A DNA stretch of 64,000 nt from Chamaelirium japonicum (lineage: Eukaryota > Streptophyta > Magnoliopsida > Liliales > Melanthiaceae): contig OX393557.1 in NCBI GenBank assembly GCA_947650365.1, positions 3,249,045-3,313,044 of the forward strand, read 5' to 3'. Each line of letters begins with the position of its first letter. Within the stretch, counting starts at the first letter, position 1. The position numbers and the translations under genes are program-made. The notes under the pieces are model-generated. The model did no database searches. It saw only the letters and a list, made by a program, of their open reading frames with translations, and was not told the origin of the DNA. Shown in pieces: positions 9,601 through 21,271 of the stretch.

Positions 9601-12475
9601 TTGGAACAGCAACTATGTTAGAGATCCAGGTAGGATACTCTACTTCTCGGATGAAGCCTGCTGCGAGTAGCTTGGTGATTTCTTCTTGAACAGCAACTTG
9701 CAGCTCTGGCCGGATGGTGCGTGGCTTTTGCTTGACAGGTTTCACTTCTTCTTTGATTGCAAGTCGGTGACAAGCGTCATCCGGATTGATACCAGGCATG
9801 TCTTCGAAACACCAGGCGAAGACGTCGATATTGGACTGGAGGAAGGATACCATGTCTTGCGCTTCTGCGTCGCTAAGACCGGTACCAATAAATGTTTGTC
9901 GAGGGAGATCTCCACTGCCAATGTTGATAGGGATGATTTCTTCAATTGAAGGTGATGTTTCCCATTCGATTGGTGGAGGTTCGGTCAGCGGAATCTCCTT
10001 TGATTGCTATTTGGAAGAGGGACCAGCTTCATCTCGTGGCCGCTTTGGAGGAGCAATGTTGATCTTTCGATCTGTTTTAGCCGCAGCAGCCTCACAAGAC
10101 CTTCCAGCTTGTTGATCACCTCGAATGCAGACGATGCCTTCTCCTGTTGCAAACTTGAGAAGTTGGTGATAAGAAGAGGAGATGGCATTGATCTGGTGGA
10201 GGAATGGCCGCCCAAGAATGGCGTTGTAGCTAGACATTCCTTCGACGATTGCAAACCTCACCGAGACTCGAGTCTCTCGGCTGAGGTCGATGGTAAATCT
10301 GGACTCGCCCACCGTGATGCTTTGTTCGCCGTTGAAGCCGGTGATCACGGTCGGGACGACGTCGAGGCTTTGATACTTATGTCCTAGACGTTTGAAGCAG
10401 TCTGAGAACATAATGTCGATGGAGCTTCCGGTGTCAATGAGGATCCGGTTGACAGTGCTTCCGTCGATGAGGAGTTTCAAGACAAGAGGGTCTCGATGGG
10501 GAGTGTGAACTCCTTGAAGATCTGCGTCATTGAAGACGATAGAGGGCCAAGCCAAACCTTCAATGGGCTTCTCGATCCAAGTGTCTTCCTTGTTTGCTGC
10601 AGCACGAACATGGAAGATGCGTCGAACTTGTCGATCCACTTCTTTCCCGGTTATTGATTGATTGTGCAATGATCCGTGAATGCCAAAGATATTGGCTTTC
10701 ACAGAGATTAGTTGCCGGTTGGAGGAGATTTGGTGTACCCAACACACTTCTTTCCCCTTTGCAGAGGCTCGGCGTTGATCATGTCCGCCTTTGACGAATT
10801 CTTGAAGATGGCCTTCTCGCAATAGGTCTTCAAGATGGAACTTCAGCCGAAAACACCGATCGGTGGAGTGGCCGTGACTTCAGTGGAAGTCACAATATAC
10901 TGTTTTATCAGCTGTAAATTTCGAGTTCGGCTGAAGAGGGTTGGGCCTCCGAATGAACTCTTCATGTTGAATGCGGTCGAGTATCTGTTCGACCGGCATA
11001 TTCCACTCGGTGAAAGTGGTCTTCGTTGGAGATCGACGCCCATCATTCTTTGATCGTTTGTTGGCTGGAGGGGCTGCTGCCTCAGCGTTGTGAGCCTTGG
11101 CGGTATACTTAGGAGCTTCTCTTTCCGCAGGCCTTCGTTTTGTTTCTCGCCCTTTACGAGCGACTTGATCGTCTTCGACCTCGATCTCTCTCTGGATTCG
11201 ATCGAACATAGCACCCAGAGAAGGAGGGGGATTACGGATGAAGTCGTTGTAGATGTGTAGATCGAAGCGGAGAGCGTTCTGGAAAGCCAACATAATGGCT
11301 TCATCATCCAGATGTCTTCCAGAGAGAGCAGCATGCTCGTTGCGAAACCTCCTAGTGAAACTTCGGAGAGTCTCGTCAGTACCCATCCTTAACCGATATA
11401 GAGAGTCGAGCTTCTTCTCGGGCTTTAGATTGAGCTGATAATGCTGCACGAAGAGTTTAGCTAAAACATCGAACTGGGTAATAGATCCAGTTCGGAGATT
11501 ATGATACCAGTCGAGCGACGGCTCATCGAGACTTCCTGCGAAGGTGCGGCAGAGCACATTGTTTTCTTCTTCGTGCGGTGTTAAAGCTTGCTTGAATGCG
11601 AGAATGTGGAGAGTAGGATCTCCTCGAACGCAGTTGAATTTAGGGAGGACAGGAGTTCTCCATCCTCTTGGAAATATTGTCTCAAAGAGACTTCGATGTA
11701 GAGGTCCGGCAGAAGAATAGCCATCCCTGCGACCATGTCCTCGACCTAGAGGTGGGTCAAGAGGCAAAATCGCAAGGTCTTGCTCAGGCATAGAAGTATT
11801 TGCCGGTTGAAGTCGATGTCGGAGGTCTGATCCAAACCCACGCTGAAGTGGGATGGAAGGGGAAACTCGACTCTTTGAAGGAGCGCCTTTCATCTGATGC
11901 CTCCTTGGTATGTTGAGCTTCGAAGGTATTCTTTTGTCGCAGTTGCGGCCAGAAGAAGATTGGGATGACTCATCTTCGAGGCGATCCCAAACACTCTGCT
12001 TCCAGGGGGCAGCAGAGGGGGTTGGATCACGTCGAATCCTCTCGAGGGCAGTAGTACCCATTGACCTCCGTTGTTCGGAGTGGATTGAATGTCGTGGAAG
12101 ATCGACCCTCTCGCTTGCAGGGGGAATAGGTAGAGCGATCCCAGCCTCGGAAGCTGCTTTCTTCAGAGCATCCCTCTCAGCAGTGAGGGTGGCATTCTGC
12201 TTCGCCAATTGGAGCAATTGGAAGTCGACTGCAGAAATTTGGTAGGTCGACGGAGGGTCTTCAGTAGGAGTGGGTGTTGTTTGCCCAATCGACTGTCGCG
12301 CGGGGTGGGCGATAGGTCGATCGACAGACTTGCCACTCCCTGAACGAACCCCTATCTCAGGAACAGCAAGGGGCTGTCCGAAGTTGAGCCTTTGACTCAT
12401 TGAACGAGTCTCAGGACGAGCTTGTTGTTGAGTGTTACTTCCTTCTGGTTGACCTTGATGTTTCGTCCTCGCCAT
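6626..12475 (-). CDS. gag-pol of element A (Ty3/gypsy, Tat lineage)
   Basis: Minus-strand coding region of the element. Gag lies at about 10880-12475 and holds the capsid-like segment around RSFTRRFRNEHAALSG. The protease-like segment at about 10100-10700 includes LLIDGSTVNRILIDTGSS. Reverse transcriptase (about 8950-9850) has the motif YVDDLL near 9270. A degenerate gypsy RNase H is followed by a second, archaeal-type RNase H (about 7950-8370: LYTDGASS, NNEAEYEAL, ENREADALANAAS). Integrase (about 6900-7700) has an HHCC finger and the catalytic core around DFLGPF and DNGAQFD. The coding end converges on the accessory gene. This is a fossil with about two breaks. The double RNase H is the strongest lineage mark. 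Confidence 0.93.
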
Positions 12476-12612
12476 TCAGAAAGCGAAAGGTGCAACGAGA
12501 TTGCCGTTCAGTTGTCTGATCAACCGAGAGGGCGAGGAAGTTTGATTATCAAGATCGGTTGTAGGTTCAACCAATCAAGTAGTAGCGGAGAGTTGGTCTT
12601 TTTGATCGGATC

Positions 12613-12628
12613 CCACAGACGGCGCCAA
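12613..12628 (-). other. Primer-binding site of element A
   Basis: Two bases inside the 5' LTR, the minus strand reads TTGGCGCCGTCTGTGG. TGGCGCC-type sites at this position are usual in plant Tat elements. The priming tRNA was not determined. Confidence 0.7.
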
Positions 12629-12630
12629 AC

Positions 12631-13572
12631 TGTGGGGGAAAATCTTCGTGCCGACACGAAGACCTTCGCAGCACCAGTCAATTGGAGTTGAAGTTGACGT
12701 CGAAGATCGTAGGTCGATCTGTTGATTGGAGTTGAAGTTACCTCTTTCGATATGTAAACAGAGAGGCAATCAGAGAGAGAGTTTGACACAAGAGATGTGA
12801 TCTCGGAGTTCAGCCGAAGCCTACGTCTCCGTGCTATAGGGAGCAACCCGAATTCACTAACACTTATGTTGAAGTGATCTCGACAGGCCGAGTATCACTG
12901 AAAACTCTAATCTCTTCGAGAGAAAAAGAAGATCAAAGAGAGGTGGAAGATGGGAAGTTGGAAATCCCAGAGCTCTGGTTTTTTAGAACTGAGAGTTCGA
13001 TCTCAGATTCGATCCTTTTACATTCGAAGGCTCTGCTATTTATAGGATTCCCGGGGAGGAATTCTGGGGCAAATGGCGGTTTTTGCTGTCGTATCTGGGG
13101 ATCCTCCAGGTAAAGCTGGTGGGCTCCGCTGCCGTCTTCTGGGGGTTTCTACAGGCTCGTGGGCCTATCGGACAGGGCCGATGGGTCCTGCGGTGGTCCT
13201 CGTGGGCCCACCAGGCAGGGCCGGTGGGTCCCGTGGTAGTCTTCGTGGGCCCACCAGGCAGGGCCGGTGGGTCCCGTGGTAGTCTTCGTGGTCCCACCAG
13301 GCAGGGCCGGTGGGTCCCGTGGTAGTCTTCGTGGGCCCACCAGGCAGGGCCGGTGGGTCCCGTGGTAGTCTTCGTGGGCCCACCAGGCAGGGCCGGTGGG
13401 TCCCGTGGTAGTCTTCGTGGGCCCACCAGGCAGGGCCGGTGGGTCCCGTGGTAGTCTTCGTGGGCCCACCAGGCAGGGCCGGTGGATCCCGTGGTAGTCT
13501 TCGTGGGCCCACCAGGCAGGGCCGATGGGTCCCGCGGTAGTTGGTATACTTCTGCCAAAATTTGCACCCACA
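12631..13572 (-). repeat. 5' LTR of element A
   Basis: A 942-bp LTR whose ends match those of 540-1352, with a TATA motif in minus sense at 13037-13044. The 43-bp minisatellite has three more units than in the partner LTR, which accounts for the whole length difference (942 - 813 = 129 = 3 x 43). The CATTA duplication follows at 13573-13577. Confidence 0.95.
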
Positions 13573-14463
13573 CATTACCAGCTCAACTTAAAGCCGGAGA
13601 AGAAGCTAGACTCCCTCTATCGTCTAAGGATGGGTGCTGACGAGACTCTCCGAAGTTTCACTAGGAGATTTCGCAACGAGCATGCTGCCCTCTCTGGAAG
13701 ACATCTGGATGATGAATCCATCATGTTGGCTTTCCAGAACGCTCTCCGCTTCGATCTACACATCTACAACGATTTCATTCGCAATCCCTCTCCCTCTCTG
13801 GGTGCAATGTTTGATCGAATCCAGAGAGAGATTGAGGTGGAAGACGATCAAGTCGCTCGAAAAGGGCGAGAGTCAAAGAGAAGGCCTTCTGAGAGAGAAG
13901 CTCCAAAGTATGCTGCCAAAGCTCACAATACTGAGGCAGCAGTCCCCCCTGCCAATAAACGATCGAAGAACAATAGAAGACGATCTCCTACGAAGACCAC
14001 TTTCACCGAGTGGAATTTACCAGTCGAACAGATCCTCGACCGAATTCAATATGAAGAGTTCCTCCGATGGCCTAATCCACTGCAGCCCGACACCAAGTTC
14101 ACTGCAGATAAAACAATCTACTGTGATTTCCATCGCAGTCATGGACATTCTACCGATCAATGCCACCGGCTAAAGTATCATTTGGAAGATCTGCTACGTG
14201 TAGGACATCTCCAAGAATTTGTCAAAGGCATGCAAGATCATTCAGTCAAGCATCGACAGTGAAGATCTCCATCGAGATCGAAAGATCTAGGGGTTGGAGA
14301 TGGTCAACTTTCAAGATTGCCAGAGAACACCAGAGAACACAGCAGCAGGAAACTAGCTCCCAACTGGGAAAGTCTATATATAGTCAAATCAGGGGGAAGC
14401 AAAAGATCCTATCGATTGCCACAAACTTGGAAAGCTAGACATCTCAAAATGCTCTATCCTTGA
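13573..14463 (+). pseudogene. gag remainder and pol trace of element B
   Basis: Gag resumes in frame with the left part (LNLKPEKKLDSLYRLRMG, then RSFTRRFRNEHAALSGRHL), about 90% identical to A. A short trace resembling the last residues of pol follows (RKLAPNWESLYIVKS, RHLKMLYP). Fossil coding sequence. Confidence 0.88.
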
Positions 14464-15182
14464 TATAAATTCCAAGGTGGATAAAGATTGCTTTCAAATG
14501 TTCATCTTATCAATTCAAATTCTGGAGCAGTTATCTACATTCAAATTCAAAGTTAGCTGCATTCAAATTGCCAGGTCGTTTAACAAGTTTGGGTGATTGA
14601 GTTGCGACTCAACCCCTTACAGGCAAATGTTAAATGGTTTCGGGTTGTGCTACAACACAACCTTCAAGTCACTGGTCATTTAACGAGTTTGGGAGTTTGT
14701 GTTGCGACACTACCCCTTACGTGCAAACGTTAAATGACTTTCAATTTCAATATCGTCTAACAAGTTTGGGTGCTTGAGTTGCGACTCAACCCCTCACATA
14801 CAAATGTTAATGATTTCAAGTTGTACTACAACACAACCTTCAATTTCAATATCGTCTAACAAGTTTGGGTGCTTGAGTTGCGACTCAACCCCTCACATAC
14901 AAATGTTAACGATTTCAAGTCGTGCTCCAACAAAGTTCAATTTTCAAGTTATTCAACAGTTTGGGTGATCGAGTTGCGACTCATCCCTTTACATTCAAGT
15001 GTGTATATGTATTCAAATATTTCAATACCATCCAGAACACAGCATTCAAAGAGTTCAAACAAGACATTCAATTTCAAGCACCAGAAAGATATCTTTGTTA
15101 TCAAAAAATTGCCGAGTACAGGAGTGAGACCTTTTCATATCACAAGTTTACAAAGTATAGCAGAGAAAGAAGATAGAAGATC
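14464..15182. repeat. Hairpin tandem array of element B
   Basis: Counterpart of 5945-6625 in opposite orientation. Five units carry GAGTTGCGACTCAACCCC plus a shared AACAAGTTTGGGTG word, with variants such as GTGTTGCGACAC that keep the inverted-repeat arms while changing their bases. It lies directly downstream of the minus-strand accessory gene. No gene is seen. Confidence 0.72.
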
Positions 15183-18066
15183 TCAAGGCTTGGCCACACT
15201 TGGCGCGCGCGACTTCTCTCCCTCGGATCCGCCTCGAGCTTTACTCGCCACGGAAGCCTTAGAAGATCGAACGCTACCAGCGTGGACCCTGAGCGCCTCC
15301 ACCGCCTTCTCCGTCGTCTCCCTGTAACTCGCGCATTCAGTGCGCATTTGCTCCAGCTCCTTGTTGAGGGCATCCTCCTTCGCAGCTGAAGCTCTCTCCT
15401 TAGCAGTAAAAATGGCATCTCTTGCAACAAGTTCAGCCTCCAACTCCTTTATTCTATTCAAGCGATCGAAGCCCAAGTTCTCGATCCTGAAGAATCGGTT
15501 CCTCAACTCCTCAAGCTCGTGACCCCGGGCCTCGAAGCCATTCTGCCAGCCCTTGCTCTCCAGTTTTTCCTTGCGGAGGGCCTCAATTTTAGCCTTTAAG
15601 GCCTCCTTCTTGGAGGATAGAAGATCCCTCAGCTTATCCTTTTCCTCGAGGGCAGCTTCCAATTCAGCCGTTAGACGAGAGACTTCAGATGAAGCCTCTC
15701 GCTCTCCGTACTTCTTGAAGAGCTTTGTGCCGAATTTCAGAACCGCTGAGTTCTGCGAACAGACAAGAAACGATGAGTATATCGAAGGGTTCAATTCGAA
15801 AGACAATTCAAGTTGGTACACTTACCACCACTTCTAGCCTATGAAAGGCTTCTTCGATCGGGGCCCCCGGAAGGTTGCAGAGCTGCCGGATCACGGGAGT
15901 TGGGTGGTTGATGTCAACCTCACCCAAATCCTTCAAAATTGAAGCCATGCCTGCAGGAGTCCCTGCAAATCAAACAGAAGTTCAAAAAAAAGTTAGAATA
16001 TTTTCAAACTCCAAAGGTATGATTAGAAGTAGAATCTAATGAAGTTACCTGAGACATCGACTCGAGGAGCCTTTCCCTTGCCACGGTCGGAGCTCTTACC
16101 CCGAGGGGTCGATTTCTCCTTGGTGGGAATTGGTTCTGGCTGGGGTTCTGGCTGGAGTTGGGGAGCCCCATCGCCCACACGGCTCTCCCTCTCCAAGTGA
16201 ATAGGAGAGGGAGCACCCTGGGGAGGTGAGACACCCCCTTCCTCTTGCTGCCCACCTGGCTGATTGAGCCCAGCCATGAGAGAAGCCACTTCATCGGCCA
16301 AAGATCGATGAGGGGGTGGGGGTTGTTCGACCTCCAGACCCCCACTTGTGGTTGCTCCTTCGATGCGGGGAGTAACTGGAGGAAGTTGGTCGAGGGATGT
16401 GGGGTTGCTTCCAACCCCACCACTCCCTGAGAACTTGATTTTGAAACGCATCGGGCGCTTCTTCAAATCGTCTAAGCGGTAGGCGGGAACCACCTTGTGG
16501 CCTTCGCCCTCCACGTCCATGACTCCCTCCATTCGACGGGCCTTAGCCTCGTCGATAGGGATAGAAAGAGAATCTTCCTCTTCTGCACCACCAGTGGGGG
16601 TGGGAGGAAGTTCATCCCCACCACCCCCCTGTTCTTGGTCACCTTCAGTGGGGGTGGGAGGAATTTCTTCCTCACCACCCCCGTTTCCCTCACCTCCACC
16701 GGTGGGGGTGGGAGGAAGATCATCCTCACCACCCCCCATCCTCATCGTCATCGTCATCATTATCGTCGCCGTTGCCGTTACTACCGTTCTCTGTTTCTTC
16801 TTCTTCCTCCTCGCTTTCCTTCTTTTCTTCTTCTTCTTCATCATCCTCCTTTTTCTTTTCCTGGTCCTCTTCCTCATTCTGCTGTACAAGGATTTTCCTT
16901 TTCTTCTTCGTAGGGCCCCTCTGTATCACCAGCCTTTCCTCAGCAGTTGGCAATCGGCGCCTTGCACCGTAGGCCTTTTTCTCGATCCTAACCTTCCTGA
17001 TGATCTTGCCAGACTGAGGATCCTCCTCGTAGTCTGAGTACAAGACCTCATTGTCTTCGTATCTGGCCTGCGATCGGTGGAGGAGATTGGCTTTTTCGTA
17101 CCTCACTGGGCAGTTTGAGAACTGCTTCCAGGACCTGGTACCGCAGGTCAACTCGAGGAACAAGTTGTCCATGGCTCCAACCCTCTCCGAAGGCCAGGCC
17201 AGCTCTCCTTCACCATAAAACATCTTCACCTCCTTGTTCACGTCAGAGCGAGGAGTCTCTGGCACTGAAAGTGGCGTCCAGGCACCAGCCACTGAGAGCG
17301 GCCACTCCGTATACAGCTTATCGGAGGCAACTGTGTCGGTGAGGGGGCGTAGAGCGGAAATCCCTGTGAGGTTGAAGAAAGGACTGTCTTTCCTCGAGAC
17401 CCATTGGTAGTGATAGAAGAAGTAACCCAACTCGATCCGGGCCTCTTCGTCGTCGGGGAGGCTGGAGTAGCACTCCCTCAGCTCCTTCTGGAAGTCAGAC
17501 TCTACACGGCAGAAGGCATAGATTATCCTCCATGCATTGCCGGTGATCTGTCCTGGGCAAAGGCCGGAGGTGTTTAGCAACCTCGCGGCAAACGGCAGTA
17601 GCGGAAGGCGAAGTCCGCAGTTCAACTGACCCAAGGAGACCACTGTCCCCATCACTTGCTCGTTGCTGGCAAAATTCACAAACACAGTTTGCTTGTCAAT
17701 GCCAAAGCCAGCCTGAATCCCGGGCAGTGAAGGCTGGATCTTCCCCTCTGTGAAGCATGCCAACAGCCTCTGCCACTGTGCCCTCCTCTTGTCGGTGAAC
17801 TCGCCACCAGTGTTGTAGATGTAGGAAGGCTCTTCATTGAGAGGCAGCAGACGGCCCATGACGAACCTCACCTTCGGGATGTGTTCTGGCCTTGAAGGAG
17901 CAGAAGCGAATCCAACCCCAGCGTGCCTCTTGCCCAGTTGGCCCAACTCCACCAGCACTGCCTTGCCTTTGCCACTGCCCTTCGAGACAGACGTTTCTTC
18001 AACAATTTCCTTGTCCTTCCTCTTGGAAGGAACTGCACTCTTCTTCGAACTACCCGAAGACGCCAT
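15183..18066 (-). CDS. Accessory gene of element B, antisense to gag-pol
   Basis: Homologue of 3187-5944, about 78% identical in protein by eye over the first block. It starts with MASSGSSKKS at 18066, and the same conserved segments are present (GQLNCGLRLP, LTCGTRSWKQFSNCPVRY). Three coding blocks (18066-16049, 15962-15826, 15752-15183) are separated by 86- and 73-bp GT...AG gaps at the same protein positions as in A. The linker holds extra PPTPT repeats, and the last block is the coiled coil (KLFKKYGEREASSEVSRL). It looks whole although the pol of its element is nearly gone. Product function is unknown. Confidence 0.8.
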
Positions 18067-18536
18067 TCGATTGATCGGAAAATAGAGAACAAGGGAGCAG
18101 AGAACGGGAGATTTGGAAGCAAAGAGTCTGGACTTCGAAAAATTTTCTGAAAGTGTGAGGCAAAAATGACAGCCAGAGAAGCTTAAATATTCTGAGGAAT
18201 TCAGACGCACAAATCGAGACAACACGTGTCATCACCATATCAAATCGCGTGTTTTTGTAGGTACACGTGGCATCCATCCATAGCAAGCGCAAAACCAGGC
18301 GAACAGTCGGGACCAGACGAAGCGTCAGACCACCGATCTAGACTAGCCACCGGTCCAAGCAAACCACCGGTCTAAGTGAACCGGACCGCCGGTTCAAAGC
18401 TACATTCAGGCAAACCGAAGATTCAAAACAGAAAAACAAAACTCCATCGACGTCCAAAGCTTCGTCCAAAAATCACAAAGAAAGAACAAGCTGTACTACC
18501 TTCTCTGAAGGGCAGGTTCGAAACTTCAAATTGACC
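18067..18536 (-). promoter_or_regulatory. Promoter region of the B accessory gene
   Basis: Read on the minus strand, the block 18067-18270 closely matches the promoter of the A gene. It has the same two CACGTG sites (near 18225 and 18266), the same shared words between them, and a TATA-like TATTTAAG near 18184. Upstream (18300-18440) is the ACCGG-rich part that also occurs in A. Confidence 0.6.
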
Positions 18537-19690
18537 GGCTGATTTTATCCGATCGGTCAAAATTGACCGATCGGTCAAAATCAACCGATCGGTCGATTTT
18601 CTACTGGATCTGGCAAAAAACTAAGGTTTTTTGACGATCACCCAAACCTTGACCTGCTGATTTTAACCGATCGGTCAAACTTGACCAATCGGTCAAAATC
18701 AACCGATCGGTCGATTTTCTACTGGATCTGGCAAAAAACGAAGGTTTTTTGCCGATCACCCAAACCTTGACCGGCTGATTTTAACCGATCGGTCAAACTT
18801 GACCGATCGGTCAAAATCAACCGATCAGTCGATTTTCTACTAGATCTGGCAAAAAACCTATGTTTTTTGCCGATCACCCAATCCTTGACCGGCTGATTTT
18901 AGCCGATCGGTCAAACTTGACCGATTGGTCAAAATCAACCGATCAGTCGATTTTCTACTAGATCTGGCAAAAAACCTATGTTTTTTGCCGATCACCCAAT
19001 CCTTGACCGGCTGATTTTAGCCGATTGGTCAAACTTGACCGATCGGTCAAAATCAACCGATCAGTCGATTTTCTACTGGATCTGGCAAAAAACCTATGTT
19101 TTTTGCCGATCACCCAATCCTTGACCGGCTGATTTTAGCCGTCCTTGACCGGTTGATTTTAGCCGATCGGTCAAACTTGACCGATCGGTCAAAATCAACC
19201 GATCAGTCGATTTTCTACTGGATCAAGCAAAAAACCTCTGATTTTTGCCGATCACTCAATCCTTGACCGGCTGATTTTAGCCGATCGGTCAAACTTGACC
19301 GATCGGTCAAAATCAACCGATCGGTCGATTTTCTACTAGATCTGGCAAAAAACCTATGTTTTTTGCCGATCACCCAATCCTTGACCGGCTGATTTTAGCC
19401 GATCGGTCAAACTTGACCGATCGGTCAAATTTCTACTAGATCTTGCAAAAACCTTGTGTTTTTGCCGATCACCCAAACCTTGACCGGCTGATTTTAGCCG
19501 ATCGGTCAAACTTGACCGATCGGTAAAAATCAACCGATCGGTCAATTTTCTACTGGATCGGCCAAAAAACTCTGTTTTTTGACCGATCACTCCAACCTTG
19601 ACCGGTTGAATTCGACCGATCGGTCAAATTTGACTGATCGGTCAAATTTGACCGATCAGTCAAAATTGACCGATCAGTCTATTCTTTCAC
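18537..19690. repeat. W-box palindrome minisatellite (118-bp units) of element B
   Basis: Nine to ten head-to-tail units with a 118-bp period, carrying TTGACCGATCGGTCAA and single W-boxes, in the opposite orientation to the A array. Unit sequence differs from A (CAACCGATCGGTCGATTTTCTACT words), so the two arrays have been homogenised separately. Between 19691 and 19796 a unique segment with the polypurine tract leads into the LTR. Confidence 0.93.
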
Positions 19691-19796
19691 TAACATTCGA
19701 CAAGCTTCTTCATGCCTATTGCGACAGGGGGTTGCTGTTTTTTGCACCAAATCCAAGCCAGCCAGAACGAACTCTAGCTAACTTGGAGGGGGTAAC

Positions 19797-20597
19797 TGTG
19801 GGTGCAAATTTTGGCAAGAAGTCTGCAAACAGCGGGACCCACCGGCCCTGCCTGGTGGGCCCCCGAGTACAACAGCAGGACCCACCGGCCCTGCCTGGTG
19901 GGCCCCTGAAGACTACAATAGGACCCACCGGCCCTGCCTGGTGGGCCCCTGAAGACTACAATGGGACCCACCGGCCCTGCCTAGTGGGCCCACGAAGACT
20001 ACAGCGGGACCCACCGGCCCTGCCCGGTGGGCCCCCGAAGACAATAGCGGGGTCTACCAGCTTTACCAGGAGGATCCCCAGATACGGTAGCAGAGACCGC
20101 CATTTACCCAGGAAATCCTCCCCAGAAATTCTATAAATAGCAGAGCCTTCGAATGTAAAGGGATCGAAATCTAAGATCGCAGATCGGATTTTCAAAACCT
20201 GAAACTCCATAACTCAAACCAGAGCTCTGAAAATAGATCAGTGCCATCATCTGATATCTGTCTCAGAAACCTCTATCTCCTCTTACCCTCTACCTCTCCT
20301 TGATCTTCTTCTTGTCTTTGAAGAGATCAAAGAGGCTTCAGTAATACTCGGCTTGTCGAGGTCACTTCGAAAAAAGTGTTAGTGAATTCGGGTTGCTCCC
20401 TATAGCACGGAGACGTAGGCTTCGGCTGAACTCTGAGATCACTTCTCGTGTCAACACTCTCTCTGATTGTATCTCTCTATCTACATATCAAAAGCAACGA
20501 CTTCAATCAACAGATTGAACAACAATCTCTTCGACATCAACTTCGATTGACTGGTGCTGCGAAAGTCTTCGGGTTGGCACGAAGATTTTCCCCCACA
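19797..20597 (+). repeat. 3' LTR of element B
   Basis: An 801-bp LTR, TGTGGG...CCCACA, with TATAAATA at 20132-20139 and about five GC-rich U3 units of about 43 bp. It is homologous to the LTRs of A. The polypurine tract TTGGAGGGGGTAAC precedes it. The right target-site copy should be GTTCC (20598-20602); the left copy lies outside the window. Confidence 0.92.
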
Positions 20598-21271
20598 GTT
20601 CCTTCCAGGTTAACCTATACATCGTACCTCTAATTACCCCGTCGAGTAATCGAATACGGTCAACAGTCAAACTGATGACCACCAGGCCTGGGTTTGGTAT
20701 AGTGTAAGTCACACCAAGGAACGCACCTCCCTTCAAGGGTGTGGATGGCCTGCAGGAGTGACACGCTAGTGCAATGCCAGTCGGGTAACCCAGTACACTG
20801 TGGTTTTGGATCACTGCATACGGATCCTTACACATTGGTGCGCCAAAGCACCACGCAACTGGTTAGTCCATCAGACGTGGTTCCTCAGGGTTTAGGACCG
20901 TTTTACCCTAAGCAGAAACACAGCTTAGTGTACCAATGTCTGCTCACTGATTTGTACACCATGTTAGTTCCGTTCAGCCACAGACACTGTGCATAGTGAT
21001 AACCATGGTAAAGACTACCCATGAACTGTCATCCTCAACAGTTTATCATGATGAGGCGACCAACCTGATCATAGCTGCGAACTGATTTAGATTACATGGG
21101 ACTAATCCACTCAGTCTTCAACTCAGTGGACTACCATATAACCATGGCTCTCTATTCTTAAAAGAACACGTAACTATGTTATGTACCTATATGCATCTCA
21201 TATAATAACTATCAATCTTTATTAGACAAAAACATAAAGTTTTACAAGCTTAGAACACATCAATCCTAACA
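20598..21271 (-). mobile_element. Ty1/copia-type LTR fragment F, interrupted by B
   Basis: Read on the minus strand from 21271 the sequence begins TGTTAGGATTGATGTG, a typical copia LTR start, and runs to the edge of B without an internal region. It holds no ORF of note. The other part must lie to the left of the window if B inserted into it. It interrupts the accessory-gene remnant of element C. Confidence 0.6.

Larger units (their letters stand above)
540..13572 (-). mobile_element. Element A: near-complete Ty3/gypsy, Tat lineage, nested in B
   Basis: Full-length element on the minus strand, 13,033 bp, with LTRs at 540-1352 (3') and 12631-13572 (5') and the 5-bp duplication CATTA at 535-539 and 13573-13577. 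In element order it holds a primer-binding site, gag, protease, reverse transcriptase, a decayed RNase H followed by a second archaeal-type RNase H, integrase, a hairpin array, an accessory gene in the opposite sense, a W-box minisatellite and a polypurine tract. The double RNase H and the antisense extra gene point to the Tat lineage (known family traits). The LTRs differ at roughly 11 sites by eye apart from repeat number, about 1.4%, which suggests roughly half a million years at a rice-like rate. It looks nearly whole, with about two breaks. Confidence 0.93.
13573..20597 (+). mobile_element. Element B, right part: Tat-lineage gypsy that keeps gag and accessory gene but little pol
   Basis: Continuation of the element that starts left of position 1. 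Parts in order: the rest of gag plus a trace of the pol C-terminus (13573-14463), the hairpin array (about 14570-15010), the antisense accessory gene (15183-18066, minus), its promoter, the W-box minisatellite (18537-19690), the polypurine tract and the 3' LTR (19797-20597). It could only move with pol supplied by a relative, which A-type elements could provide. It is older than A, which sits inside it. It is broken in pol but its accessory gene looks whole. Confidence 0.9.

Noticed and set aside
16495-17037. Plus-strand Ser/Pro/Phe-rich frames opposite the B accessory gene
   Set aside because: Shadow of the acidic PPTPT linker on the other strand.
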